A stretch of 64,000 nucleotides of DNA from Undaria pinnatifida (taxonomy: Eukaryota > Sar > Phaeophyceae > Laminariales > Alariaceae), in the NCBI GenBank assembly GCA_012845835.1, contig JABAKD010000019.1, forward strand, positions 10,698,844 through 10,762,843, in the 5' to 3' direction. Under the pieces are notes generated by a model. The model worked only from the letters and a program-made list of their open reading frames with translations, was not told the DNA's origin and made no database searches. The translations under genes were made by a program, and so were the position numbers. Of this stretch, positions 1 through 11,908 are shown one piece after another. Every line of letters starts with the position of its first letter. Position 1 is the first letter of the stretch.

Positions 1-235
1 GCCGACATTGTTTTCTCACGGTGGCTGTCCGTATAAGAACGATCAATGTACCAACTCTAAAACGATCAGGGTTTTGCGATTTTTTTAACCACCACACTGG
101 CTGTTTCTGCGAACTGGTACCGTGCGCGTTAAGGTCGTCGGGTGTGCGTGCACAGAAACAGCTGAAGAAATGTTTCTTCGGGATAACAATTTATCAACAG
201 TTTATGTCACACACGTCCAGGAGTGCATATATCTC

Positions 236-690
236 CATGCCTCCCCCCCCCCCTCCGGATATCTTCTCTCTTGCCAGCGCCTTCGCACACGTCTTCATCG
301 TCTACCTGCCAACTCCTCCATCACCAGTGCCTCGCTCGGGACGTGTCTTCATCGTCCACCTTCAAGCCTCACATGGTTGTGTACAGAAACGACTGAAGAA
401 TATACCATGGTAGTTTGTTTTCAGAATATTTTTATTCAGGCCGCACACGGCGAGGATTTCGTCTACGATGGCTTCCCCCCCTCCTCCAGATATTTCCTCG
501 CTTGCCAGCCAGCACCTTGGCACACACGTCTTCATCGTCTAGCAATACCTGCCAGCTCCACAGGTCAGTTTCAACAACTTCTCGTCTCCATGCCACCCCC
601 CCCCCCCCTCCGGACGGTTGCTCTTTTGCCAGCCAGCGCCTTGGCACACACACCAGCATCGTCTACCTGCCAGCCCCACACGTCACAGTC
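236..690. repeat. Degenerate ~100-bp tandem repeat with poly-C
   Basis: Three units (about 236-335, 466-565, 588-690) share ATGcCtCC-poly(C)-TCCGGA, TTGCCAGC(CAGC)GCCTTgGCACACACG and TCATCGTCTACCTGCCAgCtCC. A further pair, CAGAAACagCTGAAGAA, recurs at about 158 and 388. Short open frames here are products of the repeat. Confidence 0.65.
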
Positions 691-839
691 CAAACAAACT
701 ACCGCACAGCACGCAAGATAACACATCTCCCCTGCGATTCATTTTCGGAGCTGATTTCCCTCAAAACGAGGAGAGCACAAACGACCAAAACGTTGGCCTT
801 TTTTTTGTTGCTGCTGACTCCTCCCACTGTCTTTTCGTA

Positions 840-1125
840 CTTTTTCTTTCTCCTTGTCCACCCTCTCTAGATGTAATGCAGATTCGGTGCCACTGGCCAG
901 GCTCTTCTCGCCCCTCTCCACGGTACGCGCGTTTGTTTTCATCGCGAGAAGAGTCAGCACTGTTTCTCCCCTCGTTGACTCGTATCGACTTGTGCTTACC
1001 CACGCTTTAAAGCGCTCTCGGCAGTTGGTGTCTCCGGAAAACAAAAATCTCCATACCGAGGTTTGAACCCCTGACTCCAACCTTCCTACAGAGTTCGAGG
1101 TTAACCACTAGACCACCGCCGCGAC
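840..1125 (-). mobile_element. tRNA-derived SINE, copy 1
   Basis: Read on the minus strand from 1,125: GGTCGCGGCGGTGGTCTAGT, with an A-box-like TGGTCTAGTGG and a B-box-like GGTTCAAACCT 45 bp later, then a body (GAGAGCG..GCGTGGGTAAGCACAAG..ACGAG) shared with four other places in the window. The cloverleaf cannot be closed, so it is not a functional tRNA. Confidence 0.6.
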
Positions 1126-1833
1126 CGGCCCCTTGCTTTGGAAAGGCCTATTGGCCCCTTTGAGACCTCAAAGGGAAAAAAAATGACGACGAAAAGTATC
1201 GATGGCGGCCGCATCGGTCAAATGCTGGTTGGGGCATGATGAAATAAAAAAAGTGGTGTCCGAACTACTAATACAACAACCAAAAGCAAAGACTCGCACG
1301 GGAGGGGTGCAGGCAGCACCCTCCCTATACATCGTACTGCTTGCTGCGCGCTCGCAAGCTATTGCTCGTAGACGCTTGGAAATATCGCCATGAATCGTTG
1401 TTGTTTTTTCGTCGCTATACTATAATCAGGATAAATAGATGCGTCGCGCGAGGAACATCCCCGCGACAGGGGCCACATTTTTTGGGCCAAACGTTTCCGA
1501 CCGGTTGAGCCCCTCCAAGTAAGCGTGAACCTACTGCTGTATGCATCGGTTAGCGCGGTCATTTTACGAGTGCGAGTTGTGTTTGTTTCTAGGACGAAAA
1601 ACAACAGCGCGTAGAAAAATGTTGGATGGGTTTGCGCCCGCGAACGATTGTCGTCGAAGTCATGTTTCGGGCGAGGTATTGAGCTCCTCGGCGTCACGAG
1701 CTCAGAAGCATTCTGCTGCGTCCCCGCTACTGTAGCGTGGGATGACTCATCCTCGAGACGTTTTCGCACCCTCCCCGTTGAGGGCAAAACCAGCTTGGAA
1801 AAATGTCCGAAGAGGGGGACCCGTGATGGGGTA
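1126..1833. other. Stretch without a recognisable gene
   Basis: Short overlapping open frames occur on both strands but none has recognisable domains or coding-like composition. I see no clear repeat structure apart from the inverted-repeat element that begins near 1,834. Confidence 0.5.
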
Positions 1834-2070
1834 CATAGAGGGTGCACCTTGTTTTTTCCGAGGCTTTTTACCACTTCAGATAAAAGTCTCTCAACTACCT
1901 CACCCAAAAACTGATTTGGAGCGAAAATAAAAGGATCACGTGTTTACCCGATGAACAATCCCATGTGCCCTCTACTATTAACAGCTTCCATACCTAGCAA
2001 AACTTCGCGTTGCAAGAGAAAGAATGAAATTCTGACGATTTTGGGTTAAAGTAACGCCTGTACACCTGGA
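1834..2070 (-). mobile_element. Short TIR element, family A, copy 1 (incomplete)
   Basis: Family A has ends resembling GCTACGATAGAGGTGCACCA and a core with CTTAACCCAAAATCGTCGGA and CCATGGGGATTATTCATCCG. This copy is reversed: TAGAGGGTGCACC, CCCAAAAACTGATTTGGAG, GAACAATCCCATG, GACGATTTTGGGTTAAAG. The far end is missing. Confidence 0.6.
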
Positions 2071-2160
2071 AACCCTTTGTTGGGGAAAATTTTACTAGAA
2101 GTCAGTATAGGGAGAGATTTGGGGGCTCTAAGGTGGTTATGGAGGTTAAGTGGAGCTCAG
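2070..2160 (-). repeat. Short repeat, family B, copy 1
   Basis: CTGGAAACCCTTTGTTGGGG, then AGTATAGGGAGAGATTTGGG and GGCTCTAAGG. It is the same as the arm at 58,440-58,505 and the reverse of 23,055-23,140. Confidence 0.55.
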
Positions 2161-2221
2161 TCGCTCAGAAAACGTTTTCCGCCAAAATGTGGTATACCGT
2201 ACCTCTAGGCTCATGCTGCGG

Positions 2222-2395
2222 CGGAGGTGGTGAGTAAGCAACACTCGTTGAAAAATCGACGAGCAGTGAGATTGCTAAACCCTATGCGCGATAAGAATCG
2301 AAGGCGAGAATCGGGGGGGAGGAGGGACAACACCTACTACCTGTGGCCACGGCTTGTCCAGAAGCTGGAAAGTAGAAGTGCGAAAAAAAAAGAGG
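2222..2395 (+). mobile_element. tRNA-derived SINE, copy 2 (5' truncated)
   Basis: GAGTAAGCAACACTCGTTGA, CCTATGCGCGATAAGAATCG and GGCTTGTCCAGAAGCTGGAA match the complete copy at 10,270-10,574, ending in an A-rich tail. The tRNA-like head is missing. Confidence 0.6.
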
Positions 2396-2544
2396 TGCAC
2401 CCTTTCTTTTTTTTTGCCTTCTGAGGCCCCGCTCTATTCCCCATCCAATACCTAATTTTGACAAACAAACAAAAAAGATGAAAAAGTGCAAAAAAAGAAA
2501 TGATTAATCCCATCCCCTAGGTATTAAATGTATACTTTTGTATA

Positions 2545-2715
2545 TTTCGAAAAAAAAAGAACGAAATTCTAACGAATTTTGGTTAAGAAGCACCTTCGTT
2601 CAGAAAAAACGTTTTCGTCAAAAAGTGCGACCTCTATATCATATCGTAGAACGCGTCGGGCCCTTAATACGCTGCCTTGACGCACGCCACGATAGAGGTG
2701 GGCCATTTTTGCCTG
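2545..2715. mobile_element. Family A TIR element remnants, two ends facing each other
   Basis: GAACGAAATTCTAACGAATT and ACCTCTATATCATATCGTAG (reversed right end) are followed within 35 bp by CACGATAGAGGTGGG, a left end in the opposite orientation. Confidence 0.5.
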
Positions 2716-2759
2716 CTGAGAGTTCTATAACCTCACACCCCCCCCCCCTGAAAAAAAAA

Positions 2760-4010
2760 CTAGTTTGAGGTGGAGAAAAATTCCATGCTGCGTTATACGC
2801 ACGATGAATAACCTCATGGACGGCCTACGGTAGATATACAACGAAAAAAGTAGCCCCCGTCCTTTTTTTTTTCGGGCGATGTTGGGTTGAGGAGCCCGGC
2901 CATTCAGAAGTCGATTCAGCCATAAAGCGGTATACCTTAAGAATTCCATCGTAGCACGCATCCCTTCCAGACAATGGCATTGCAAGCCACCATTCACCTT
3001 GAATGTTCTATGGACGGGGGAGACACAGTCACCGCTCTCGTTCGGGATCGAGAACGGGTACGTTGCAGCATTAACTCGCGAATCCCTCTCAAGGCTTGAA
3101 TAAGTTACGTCTCGCACATAAATGAGAGAGAAAGATTCGTGCGAGAAAGACCTTTCGTGCCCGCAGTTTTACTGAATGGTCCGCATTTTAGGATGGATTT
3201 CTTTATTGGTGGAGAATCCTTGGCCGACATTTGTGTGGTCATCCCGATAGGTCGCGAGGAACACACGGAGGGGAAGGCACACAGCAGTCGCACCAGCAGG
3301 CGCGCCGATGGCCTTTTACCATGATTCTACACAGAACACCGCGTATTTGGTACCAGGTATCAGTTTCCATGGCACCGGAGGATTGCGCCTCCAACCCCAA
3401 CTCGAAAGCATGCCGAGGTCATGTCTAGACTGCCACCGGCACCAGCGCGGTCCCTCGCGTTTTGGATGTGGAGCATTGCAGTGAGCCATTTTGTCTCCGT
3501 GAGGCGGTCACTCTTCTGCTGTAGATGACAATTTGGGAAAAAATCGGACAAGCAAAAGCGCCGGCACAAACGGAGTGCCTCGCGTGGCTCGAAGCGTTTC
3601 GCTTGGATGCAAGCAGGAAAGCTTATTTCTCCAAGAAACAAGTTGGTTCATCATTGTCCCCCCTTCCTATACCCCCCACCCACCAGCTACCGACCCTGCC
3701 TGGGTCCACTGTACGTAGAACGACACCGTCATAACATCCCCCCCAGCTGGTTGGCCGGGGAACGGCCAGCTGCTCGATACTCAAGACGGTGGGCTCACCA
3801 CATTGTTAACTATATGGCAACCATAACCGAGGCGAGAAAACCCGTCCAACTTTTTCGCCATGAGGAAAACGCCCCTCTCAGCACATGTACGCCTCCAGAA
3901 AAAACAATCCAACCAAGACTAAGGAAATACATACCGGCCTAGTTTTTCCGATAAGGAAAGAGTCCTTCAGCGTGCAAGTACGCCGCGACTCCCCCCCTCT
4001 CCTCCTGGCC
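2760..4010. other. Stretch without a recognisable gene
   Basis: Short overlapping frames only. GCTTGGATGCAAGCAGGAAA followed by a C-rich tract (3,600-3,690) recurs in weaker form near 4,730-4,800, so part of this stretch belongs to the degenerate repeats that follow. Confidence 0.45.
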
Positions 4011-4014
4011 CCCT

Positions 4015-4990
4015 CCCAATACCAAGTCAAACAGAACCCAGGCTCAAGCCCGGCCGCGACGGACGCCGTGGCTGGCCTCATCCTCGAATCAAGTATATCG
4101 AAAAACATCAACCTCGGCCGTACGTGACGCAAAATGGCTCTGAAACGCTGACCTCACCCCACACCAAGTCAAACGAAGCACAGGAACGATTGAGCTCGGT
4201 CGCGACGAACGCGCTGGCCTGTCGATATCAGGAAACAGACCTCGAGGATCCATCCCCGTTTGTTTTCGCGCGGTGTTCTACCGTAGCACGACTACAGTGG
4301 CACCAGCGGTCCGATGCTCACCCAGATGGTAGTCTGCACGAAATCAACAAGTTTTGGCGCGTGATCGTGTTTGAGAGGTGTCACACCGTAGGGAAAACCG
4401 ATGCCAGTGTTTCGAAGAACGAGGCAACGAAGTCAAGAGCTTGCCCACAAGGCGAGCGTTCCTCCACCTTGGTAGCGAGGCTCGCTCAGCTTGACTCTGT
4501 AACACAGGATCCATATCCATCCGCTAGTGAAGCCCAGGGATGGACCCAGGGCGTCCCCAGACCATCATGGGCCTGACGCTCGCCGTCGCACCAAGTAAAA
4601 ACAAAACACAGGATTGATGTCGGTCGCGACGGATGCGCTGAGCCCTCCCTCACCCGCAACCAGGTCAAACAAAACAAAGGGTCAATCTCGACCGCGACAG
4701 GCACGTTGGCCTCATGGTGTCCAATTCAAGCCTTTCGCTTGGGTACAAGAAGAGACATTTTTTTTCTTTAGGGTAGATTTGTCATGATCCCCCCTTTCTA
4801 TATGCGTCCGCCCCCATCAACTTCTCCGTCTCGAAAGGAACGCATGGTCAATGGCCAAACGACTAAGGGACACAACAAATGAGTGCGCTCCCGCCCCTCC
4901 CCGCATCAACTGCTCCGTCTCGAAAGGGATGCGTGGTCGATGATCAAGTTGCTATGGCACGCAAGCAATGAGTACCCCCCTTCCCCATTA
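4015..4990. repeat. Degenerate interspersed and tandem repeats
   Basis: The pair CAAGTCAAACAGAAC ... GTCGCGACGGACGCG recurs about four times (near 4,022, 4,163, 4,590 and 4,665). From 4,805 two copies of family E (CCGTCTCGAAAGGGATGCGT, GATCAA, GCAAGCAATGAGTAC) follow head to tail. Confidence 0.55.
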
Positions 4991-5169
4991 ACTAGAAACC
5001 ATGCCCGATTCCATTGTATCATACCTGAGATAATGAAACCGTCACAAAGCCTTCGACGGCAAACGAACTAGTCGCGAGAGGGGTGAGCGTTGTAACCAAG
5101 CAGGTCAAGCAAGTCCCCACACGCCGACGAGGCCGTGGAGGGACTAGCACAGGCGACTGCGGTGTAATC

Positions 5170-5930
5170 GCTCAAGAAACTATGTCGTCGGTTGCGTCTC
5201 TGGATCAAAGAGAGCATTCTGTGGACCCCGGGCTCCTGCAAAGTTCAGCAGGGGTATGGTAAGCCTGGTCGGACATGGCTTCTCGGCATCAAAGGTTGCC
5301 GCCGACGCTGTCAAGAGGGGATTGGCCGCCTGTCGGGGGGTCATGACTGCTAGTCCTCTGGCTTACTCGTCTATCTTGGTAGCGCACTCGCCGACGGCGG
5401 CGTTCCTGCTCAGGAGAGTTCGTAGTCAGTTGCTGTTCGGTATACAGAGGTTGCCGTCTATGGACTAATAGAACCGTGGTTTCTGACAGCGGTCTGTGGT
5501 CGTCAGGGGACATCCTGGCTCCATCTCCGGATTTCCTGGTGGATGTGCAATATTGGACATGTCGACGGTGTCGAGAGAGGATTGACTTTCTGCGGCGGAA
5601 TCGTGATTGGGAGTCCTCTGGCGTGCGGTTTGTCTCGTTACTTCCTCCCTCTAACGTGTCGACCGACGGCGGTGTCGCTGCTCAAGAGGATTCGTCGTCC
5701 ATTGCTGCTTCGGAGAGAGAGGTTGCTGTCGACGTTGTCGAGGGAGAATTGACTGTCGAGCATCATAATTGAGAGTCCTCTGGCGGTGTTTCGTTTCTGA
5801 AGCCTTGCGCACCTGCCGACGGCGGCGTCAATGATGCTTAGAAGACTTGGTCATTGGTTGCTTCTCTGAAGAGAGATTGCTGTCTACGGTGTCAACGTGG
5901 AATTGGCTGTGGGGAATCATAACGCATATT
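5170..5930 (+). repeat. Degenerate ~160-bp tandem repeat
   Basis: Units share GGTTGCCGTCGACGcTGTCgAGAGAGGATTG, GAGTCCTCTGGC, GCCGACGGCGGcGT and CTcAGAAGAgTtCGTcgTC. About four copies start near 5,293, 5,560, 5,729 and 5,880. They keep fragments of a frame (for example LLRRVRSQLLFGIQRLPS and LKRIRRPLLLRRERLLS) without a recognisable domain. Confidence 0.6.
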
Positions 5931-7099
5931 ATTTTAGCTTCCGACCTTGTCCAGATCAAATCTCAGTCGCGTAAGCCAGCAGGAAAAAGAAAGCCCAAGA
6001 GGCAGTCAAACCAAAAATATATGCCCTACGTTGTGCAATTAACTTGAACTTAATTGTTTGGTTGGGCGACGGTGAATACATGGAGAACAGAAGAGACGGC
6101 CATAAAGGACGCACATTTACCGATTCTCTACATGAAGCATACCCACGCGACCTCCTCACACGCCGGCCTCCTTCGTGTCTTCCACTGAGAATCGCTGCAA
6201 TACAAAGCATTATAGTACTTATGCGACAGCAGCTTGGAAGGTAAGAACGTACTGCTCGTCGTTTGCACGAAACGCAATACCGCCACATTTTACCCTGAAA
6301 TTAGTGTAGGAAGCGCCCCGCCTCTCGAAAGAATGTAAGCCTTGCCGAAACAAGAGTCTACATATACTAACTCGCACTTAGCGTCCCGTATTGCATATGG
6401 GTGTGTGTGTTGTGCGATTTTTTTTTTTTTGAAGGGCATGCCGCGTCATGCTGATTCCCATCATGCCAATGACGCGCCCTCTTCTTCAGAACGAGAATTT
6501 CGTGTCCTTCGCACATGATCAATCAGACTCCACTGTAGGCACGGCTGAGGAAACTGCGTGGGGGGCAGAGGAATGAGAAATGAGAGAAAGGAGAGACAAA
6601 AAGAAACACTGGCAACAGATGGAGTAGATTTGCGTTAACCCGGAAGCAGGTATAAGGCGCCGTCTTGAATCGTGCATGGCTTTCCTGGCTAGCTTTCCCT
6701 CGGCATTTTTCTTCTTTCTGGGTGATGTTTATGAGTGATGGACGCAGACGCTTATCATCAGGGGGGCATATTGCGCGTTATGCATGTGCTCGCGTTCGTA
6801 AAAATCTACTCGCCGTTCACAGAATTGTTACCGTTCGCGGAATATTAAAAACAACCCGTGGTGGAAAACGCCCCCGATATTTTCTTAGTATTTTTGACCC
6901 CGGAAGGGGGTGGTCGTGTTCCATCCCCTGTAATACCGCCTTCCAAGGTGTTGCGGTTCCCGTTCGCGGGTACCGTTCGCATTTTTAGGCCAATTTTAAG
7001 CGAAACAGCGTCGTTCGCACGTTTTTTAGCCATAGCGTGCATCCCTGATATGCTGCACGTTGCCGGGTGGCAAAAAAAGATCATTAGACTACCGACTAC
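5931..7099. other. Stretch without a recognisable gene
   Basis: Only short frames without recognised domains. The phrase ACCGTTCGCGG or GTTCGCGGGTACCGTTCGC recurs several times between 6,790 and 7,020, suggesting an eroded local repeat. Confidence 0.45.
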
Positions 7100-7690
7100 C
7101 GTGTATGACGGTGTATACCACCCGGGACGTTGTAAATCACATCCCTGGAGTACACCACCCGGGTGATGAAGCCTTTAAAAAAACCCGAAACAACAACCGA
7201 ATTTATCACCCGGGTACGTTGCATGCCACACCTCCTGCGGTGTCATGCCTTACAATCGGTATGACAACCCTGAGAGATTTTATCCGCCTCAACGCAGGAC
7301 GGGCACGGTAACAGCCTCCTTATCGGTTGTTTGTGGCCAATTTTCAATCTTGCACGTCGGCCCAGACCAGCACGACCCTTTATAGCTAACCCTAACCCCC
7401 ATCCTTTGGGGGGCTCGAGGTCGGCAGGAACAGTCGCGCGCGGCTCCGCAGCGTGCTCGTGGTGGGGCAATCCTTCCAAAACACTGTTATCACACCCCCT
7501 AGAGTAGGCCATCTCGCTCGGCAAAGCGTTCTTTTCAAATTCAGAACGACCTACCCAATTTATCACCGGGGGGCGTTGTGTACCAACACCCCTGGAGTAT
7601 ACCACACCAGGTGATAAGTATTTTGGAGCTCCAAATGTTATCACCGGGGTGTGTGGTACACACCGTAGGGTATATGGGGTAGAGTTCGTT
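7100..7690. repeat. Family F repeats (ATCACCCGGGTGAT type)
   Basis: TTTATCACCCGGGTACGTTG, TGGAGTACACCACCCGGGTG and CCACACCTCCTGCGG occur at 7,100-7,250 and again at 7,545-7,690 (TTATCACCGGGGGGCGTTGT, TGGAGTATACCACACCAGGT). The same motifs make the ends of the element at 31,681-32,572. Confidence 0.6.
7310..7450 (+). repeat. Family H repeat with internal CCCTAACCC, copy 1
   Basis: CGGCCCAGACC, then CTAACCCTAACCCCC, then CCTTTGGGGGGCTCGAGGTC. Related copies lie at 24,895-25,075 (reversed) and 36,110-36,270. Confidence 0.5.
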
Positions 7691-8045
7691 CATGGGTTTT
7701 CCCTTGATTTTGTCATCTTTCTGGACGTAATCGATGTTGAAGCTTATTTTGCTGCACATCGTCGGACGGAAAACTGATTAAACAAGTTGCAGCCGCCCTT
7801 GGGTTATACCCAGGGTCAAGGCTAAACAGCCAGACAGCCGCCGGGATCGTGTTTTCGATAAATGTGTAACCTCATGAACCACTCCGCCATAGTCAGTGTT
7901 GGGCGTGGCAAAAGAGTGGTTGTGGCGCGCGGTGATCGGAAACCAACAGCATCATATCATCCTACCGGTATGTCGTACGTATTGCACCAGGTATGGACAC
8001 AAGCATCTCGAAATGTACGGCTTGTATAACCATGGGAATCCTCTT
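7691..8045. other. Stretch without a recognisable gene
   Basis: On the minus strand 7,690-7,759 reads MCSKISFNIDYVQKDDKIKG, which looks protein-like for about 30 residues and then runs into family F repeat. It may be a captured exon fragment. I cannot name its source. Confidence 0.3.
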
Positions 8046-8054
8046 ACATTGGCC

Positions 8055-8165
8055 TCAATGTGTTGTTGTTATTGTTCTTACATTAACTCATCATCGACAT
8101 AATCAAGTCCGTGGTCACAGAACAGGCACCAGTAACTCTCGAGTGGAAGAATACCCTACGGAAAA
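8055..8165 (+). repeat. Family C repeat, copy 1
   Basis: TGTTGTTGTTATTGTTCTTA, CATTAACTC, AATCAAGTCCGTGGTCACAG and CACCAGTAACTC. The same block occurs at 29,825-29,930 and reversed at 11,832-11,908. Confidence 0.65.
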
Positions 8166-8337
8166 ATAACGTAGCAGGTGGTGACGATGTTCAGCGCTCC
8201 ATTACAAGCAGCAGTGATAGTAGCAGTAGCAGTAATCTCCCCTCGGCCGCGTGCTTGAACAAAGTGCCACGAGGCGCAGTACACAACCAAAAATATACTG
8301 GAAGAAATGGCAGCTTGCTTCTTCTCTGCTGCGCAGG

Positions 8338-8500
8338 GGGGGGCTCCCGATATAATGCCGGTTGAAGAGTGTTACAGGTCTCTATAATGCCGGTGAAATC
8401 GATTGCTCGGCTTGAAGTCCATACAGTAACCCTATTCCAATATAGTGCCGGTGCCTTGAATAGTGCGGGTATTTCTTACCGGCACTATTGGGAGCCCCCC
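8338..8500. mobile_element. 163-bp inverted-repeat element (MITE-like)
   Basis: The left end GGGGGGCTCCCGATATAATG and the right end read on the other strand, GGGGGGCTCCCAATAGTGCC, form ~24-bp terminal inverted repeats. The inside repeats TATAATGCCGGT/TATAGTGCCGGT. No coding capacity. Confidence 0.7.
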
Positions 8501-8844
8501 AATGTAAACACAGAATCCGCCCAAAAATAGGGAAGGCGCAGGCGAGTGAGCGAGGGAGCCATCCTCAATACAGAGCGTAATGGAGGCCGGGAAGAGAGCA
8601 ACACCCGCACCCTCCAGGACCCGGCAACGATAAACTTCAAAAGAAATCATAGCACCGGGTACAAATTAAAACAACGACTGTGGCTCACAAAAATCAGTAA
8701 CAGCAGCGGAAAGGTACAAGAAACAGGGGGGTCGGACCCTCGGGCCAACCGGGACCCCAAGAGGTCATGTGAACGTTCAAAAAATAAACTCGAAAGCCTT
8801 AAGGGCCGTTCCCCTGAACACACGGATTATTCCGAAGGACAGAG

Positions 8845-9400
8845 CCATCCCTCAATAGTGCGGTTGAGCCTGTCAAGTGTCGAACTATCGGCTAGTATAC
8901 CCTCGACTCATCCCGCTATAATAGTGCGGTTGAGCTCCTCAAGCGTGGAACTATCGGCTAGCATACCCTCGAGCCATCCCTCTATAGTGCGGTTGAGCTC
9001 TTCAAGCGTGAACCTATCGGCTAGTGTACCCTCGAGCCATCCCTCTATAGTGCGGTTGAGCTACTCAAGCGTGGAACTATCGGCTAGTATTCCCTCGAGT
9101 CATCCCTCTATGGTGCGGTCTTGAGCTCCTCAAGCGTGGAACTATCGGCTTGTACACCCTGAATTCATCCCTCTATAGTGCGGTTGAGCTCCTCAAGCCT
9201 GGAACTATCGGTTAGGTATGATGTGACTTTACAAGTACATTTCTTTCGGGACTGGCGCATAGAAATGCTGGTCGGGTTGCGCGGACGAAGGCCTTCGAAG
9301 TCGTCCCTCTATAGTGCGGTTGAGCTCATCAAGCGTGGGAATATCCGCTAGTAGACCCTCGAGTCATCCCTCTGTAGTGTGGTTGAGCTCTTCTATGCTA
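8845..9400 (+). repeat. 63-bp tandem repeat, partly open as 21-aa repeats
   Basis: Units of about 63 bp: CCTCTATAGTGCGGTTGAGC, TCAAGCGTGGAACTATCGGC, TAGTATACCCTCGAGTCATC. About six run in tandem to 9,215, then a 90-bp break, then a further pair at 9,302-9,400. Because 63 is divisible by three, a frame from 8,546 to 9,124 stays open and reads SIVRLSSSSVELSASIPSSH again and again. Confidence 0.8.
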
Positions 9401-10269
9401 GAAGGGCTCAGAAAACTTCTGCTGCACGCCTGGCGTGGGATGACTGCGACGTCACCATTTTTGTTCTTCTACCTTCTGGGAAGAATGCCTATGGCGCTGA
9501 CACTCACGCTGCACACTCAATTGTCGGATCTGGGCAAACAAACCTACCAATAATAATCATTGCAAGTCAGGTCACCCCGGTGTGCATGCACTTGCCGTCT
9601 GTTAATATCAGTACAAACTGTGTTGCTGCCTAGTAGTGTAGTCTAGTTCGTGACGTCATTCAGGACACTGACTAACGCTTCGAATTCCCGCTCGGATGTT
9701 CCTATTAAAAAAACACACCAGGTACTACACTTGTGGTGCGTGCGGCTAAAAAAACACACAAAAAAAGACATGTCGGTCTGCCTTGGGTCCCATATTGCTC
9801 GACCGATGTCAAATCGGCAACATCCCGAAACGCACTACTTGCCGTCTAATGCCTCAGTACAACCCGTGCTGGGCTGCCTGATGTCTGGTTCGTGACGCCG
9901 CCCAGGACACTGCCTAATGGTGCGAGGTCCACTTCGGGTTTCTGTTTCAAGGAAACATGCTCTTCTTGCGCGTGGGGCTTGAAAAAACACTCACAAAAAA
10001 CGTATTGGTCTGCCTTGGGGCCCATGTTGCTCGACCGATGCCAAACAGATAGCATCCCGGTGTGCACTTGCCGTTTAATGTCTGCAAAAATTGTGTTGCC
10101 GCCTGTTGTTGATTTCTAGTAATAGTTCGTGACGTCGTCCAGGACATTGCCTGGTGGTTAAACTTCCGCTTTCCTTCGGACGTTTCTGTTTCATGAAGCA
10201 TACAATTGTTGCGCGTGCGGCTCAAAAACGAAAAACACATCGGTCTTCCGTGGGTCCCCATGTTGCACC

Positions 10270-10574
10270 GGTCGCCACGGTGGCGTATCAGGTTATCCTC
10301 GAGCCTGGTATAGGTCAGTTTCGTGAGTTTGAGCCCCCCCGAGTGCATACTCGTATAAATTCGTGGGGAATTTTTCTTGTGCACAAACTGACTTGCGGAA
10401 AGCGCGAGAGCGTGAGTAAGCAACACTCAATGAAAGATCGACGAGCGGTGGGATTGCAATACCCTATGCGCGATAAAAAGTGAAGGCGAAAAGGGGGGGG
10501 GAGAAGGGACGACACCTGTGACCACGGCTTGTCCAGAAGCTGGAAAGTAGATTTGTGTGAAAAAAAAAAAAAAA
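10270..10574 (+). mobile_element. tRNA-derived SINE, copy 3 (complete, inside satellite)
   Basis: The head GGTCGCCACGGTGGCGTATC ... GAGTTTGAGCC aligns with the tRNA-like head of copy 1. The body (GCGAGAGCGTGAGTAAGCAA, CCTATGCGCGATAAAAAGTG, GGCTTGTCCAGAAGCTGGAA) is followed by an A-tail of 15 at 10,560-10,574. The satellite resumes directly after the tail, so both borders are well defined. Confidence 0.72.
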
Positions 10575-11201
10575 TGCTCGACCGATACCACATCGGTGGC
10601 ATCCCGGCGCGCACTTGCCGTCGAATGCCTCAGTAAAAACTGTGTTGATGCCTGATGCCTGATGTCTCGTTCGTGACGTCGTCCTGGACACTGCCTGGTG
10701 GCGGTTAGACTCCCACTTCGGACGTTTCTGTTTCAAGAAACATACACTTTTGACTGCGCGTGCGGCTCAAAAACCACGAAAACATATCGGTCTGCCTTGG
10801 GTCACATATTGTTCGACGGATGCCAAATCGGTAGCATCCCGGTGCGCACTTGCCGTCTAGTGCCTCTGTATAGAGCTGTGTTGCTGCCTGTCATTTTCTA
10901 CGTCGCAACATCGTCCAGGACACACTGCCTGGTTATTCAACTTATCCTTCGGATCCGCTTTTGTTTTTTAACCCACTTGTTGTTGCGCGTGCGGCTCAAA
11001 AAAACACAAAAAACATATCGGTCTGCCTTGGAACCCATATCGCTTGACCGATGTCAAACCGGTAACCCCCCGGTGCCATCTAATGCCTCTGCACAAAGCT
11101 GTCTGGTGCCGTACAGTTCATGACGCCGTGCAGGACATTGCCTGGTGGTTCGGCTTCCACATCGGACGTTTTCGTTTCAAAGAAAAATACACATTCCTTG
11201 C

Positions 11202-11908
11202 TTCCTCTTCCTCTCTTTTCTCTTTTATTTCTCCTTCTTTTTCAATTGATTTGGGTCTGTCGTAACTTTTGGGTACTGATAGTGTCATGATAGCGGGTTG
11301 GTTGACTGCTGTTTTTGTTGCCACCCCCCCTCTGCAGGCGAGCTCACGTATATATTCACATGCTACGTGTAATATATACGTGGTTGAATGATTCAATTAT
11401 TTTTTTTTCTTGGCTTCTAGACGGGAGGCTATTTTTTTGTTGACTTTTTGCGTAGAACTGTGTAGCTTGCATTTTACCTCGCCACACACCCCCTGCTGCC
11501 GAGTTTACGTAGCTTATTACATACGAAATATGTTCTTTGCTTCGTTTAGTATTTCTTTCGCTTTTCTTCCCTTTCTTCCTTGTTATCAGTTTATTTTTTC
11601 TTTCTCCTCAACTTTCTACTTTGGTTTTAACTTGATTTCCTGGGTGGCATGCGGTGAAGTCGGTTTCAGCTGCGAGTCGTGAAGCGCGTGTACCTGTCCG
11701 GACCTGGCACATACATACGTACGCCGACTTCCGATTTTAGTTAAGATATATTTTTGGCGGATGTATGACTTGCTTCAGCTATACATGACATAAACGTGTA
11801 CCACTTTTGGTTATTTCAATACTTTCCCTGGGTAGGGTATTCCTCCACTCCAGAGTGACTGGAGCCTGTCCTGTGACTACGGACTTGATTATGCGAGTTA
11901 ATGTGAGA
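11202..11908. mobile_element. ~700-bp insertion in the satellite, ending in family C
   Basis: The satellite phrase ACACATTCCTTG is followed by foreign T/C-rich sequence and resumes as ACACTTGCTTGCTGCGCGTG at about 11,906, suggesting a short target duplication. The right 75 bp (11,832-11,908) is family C reversed. No domain is recognisable in the frame at 11,410-11,682, which is Phe/Ser-rich. Confidence 0.55.

Noticed and set aside
1046..1125. Possible tRNA gene on the minus strand
   Set aside because: A- and B-box-like motifs are present but the acceptor and T stems do not pair, and the adjoining body recurs elsewhere, so it was called a SINE head.
5256..5772. Repeat protein (ankyrin- or leucine-rich-like) gene
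   Set aside because: The tandem units shift frame between copies and match no repeat-domain consensus.
8546..9124. 192-codon Ser-rich protein gene
   Set aside because: The frame stays open because the repeat period is 63 bp. No promoter, splice or domain evidence, so it is listed only as repeat.
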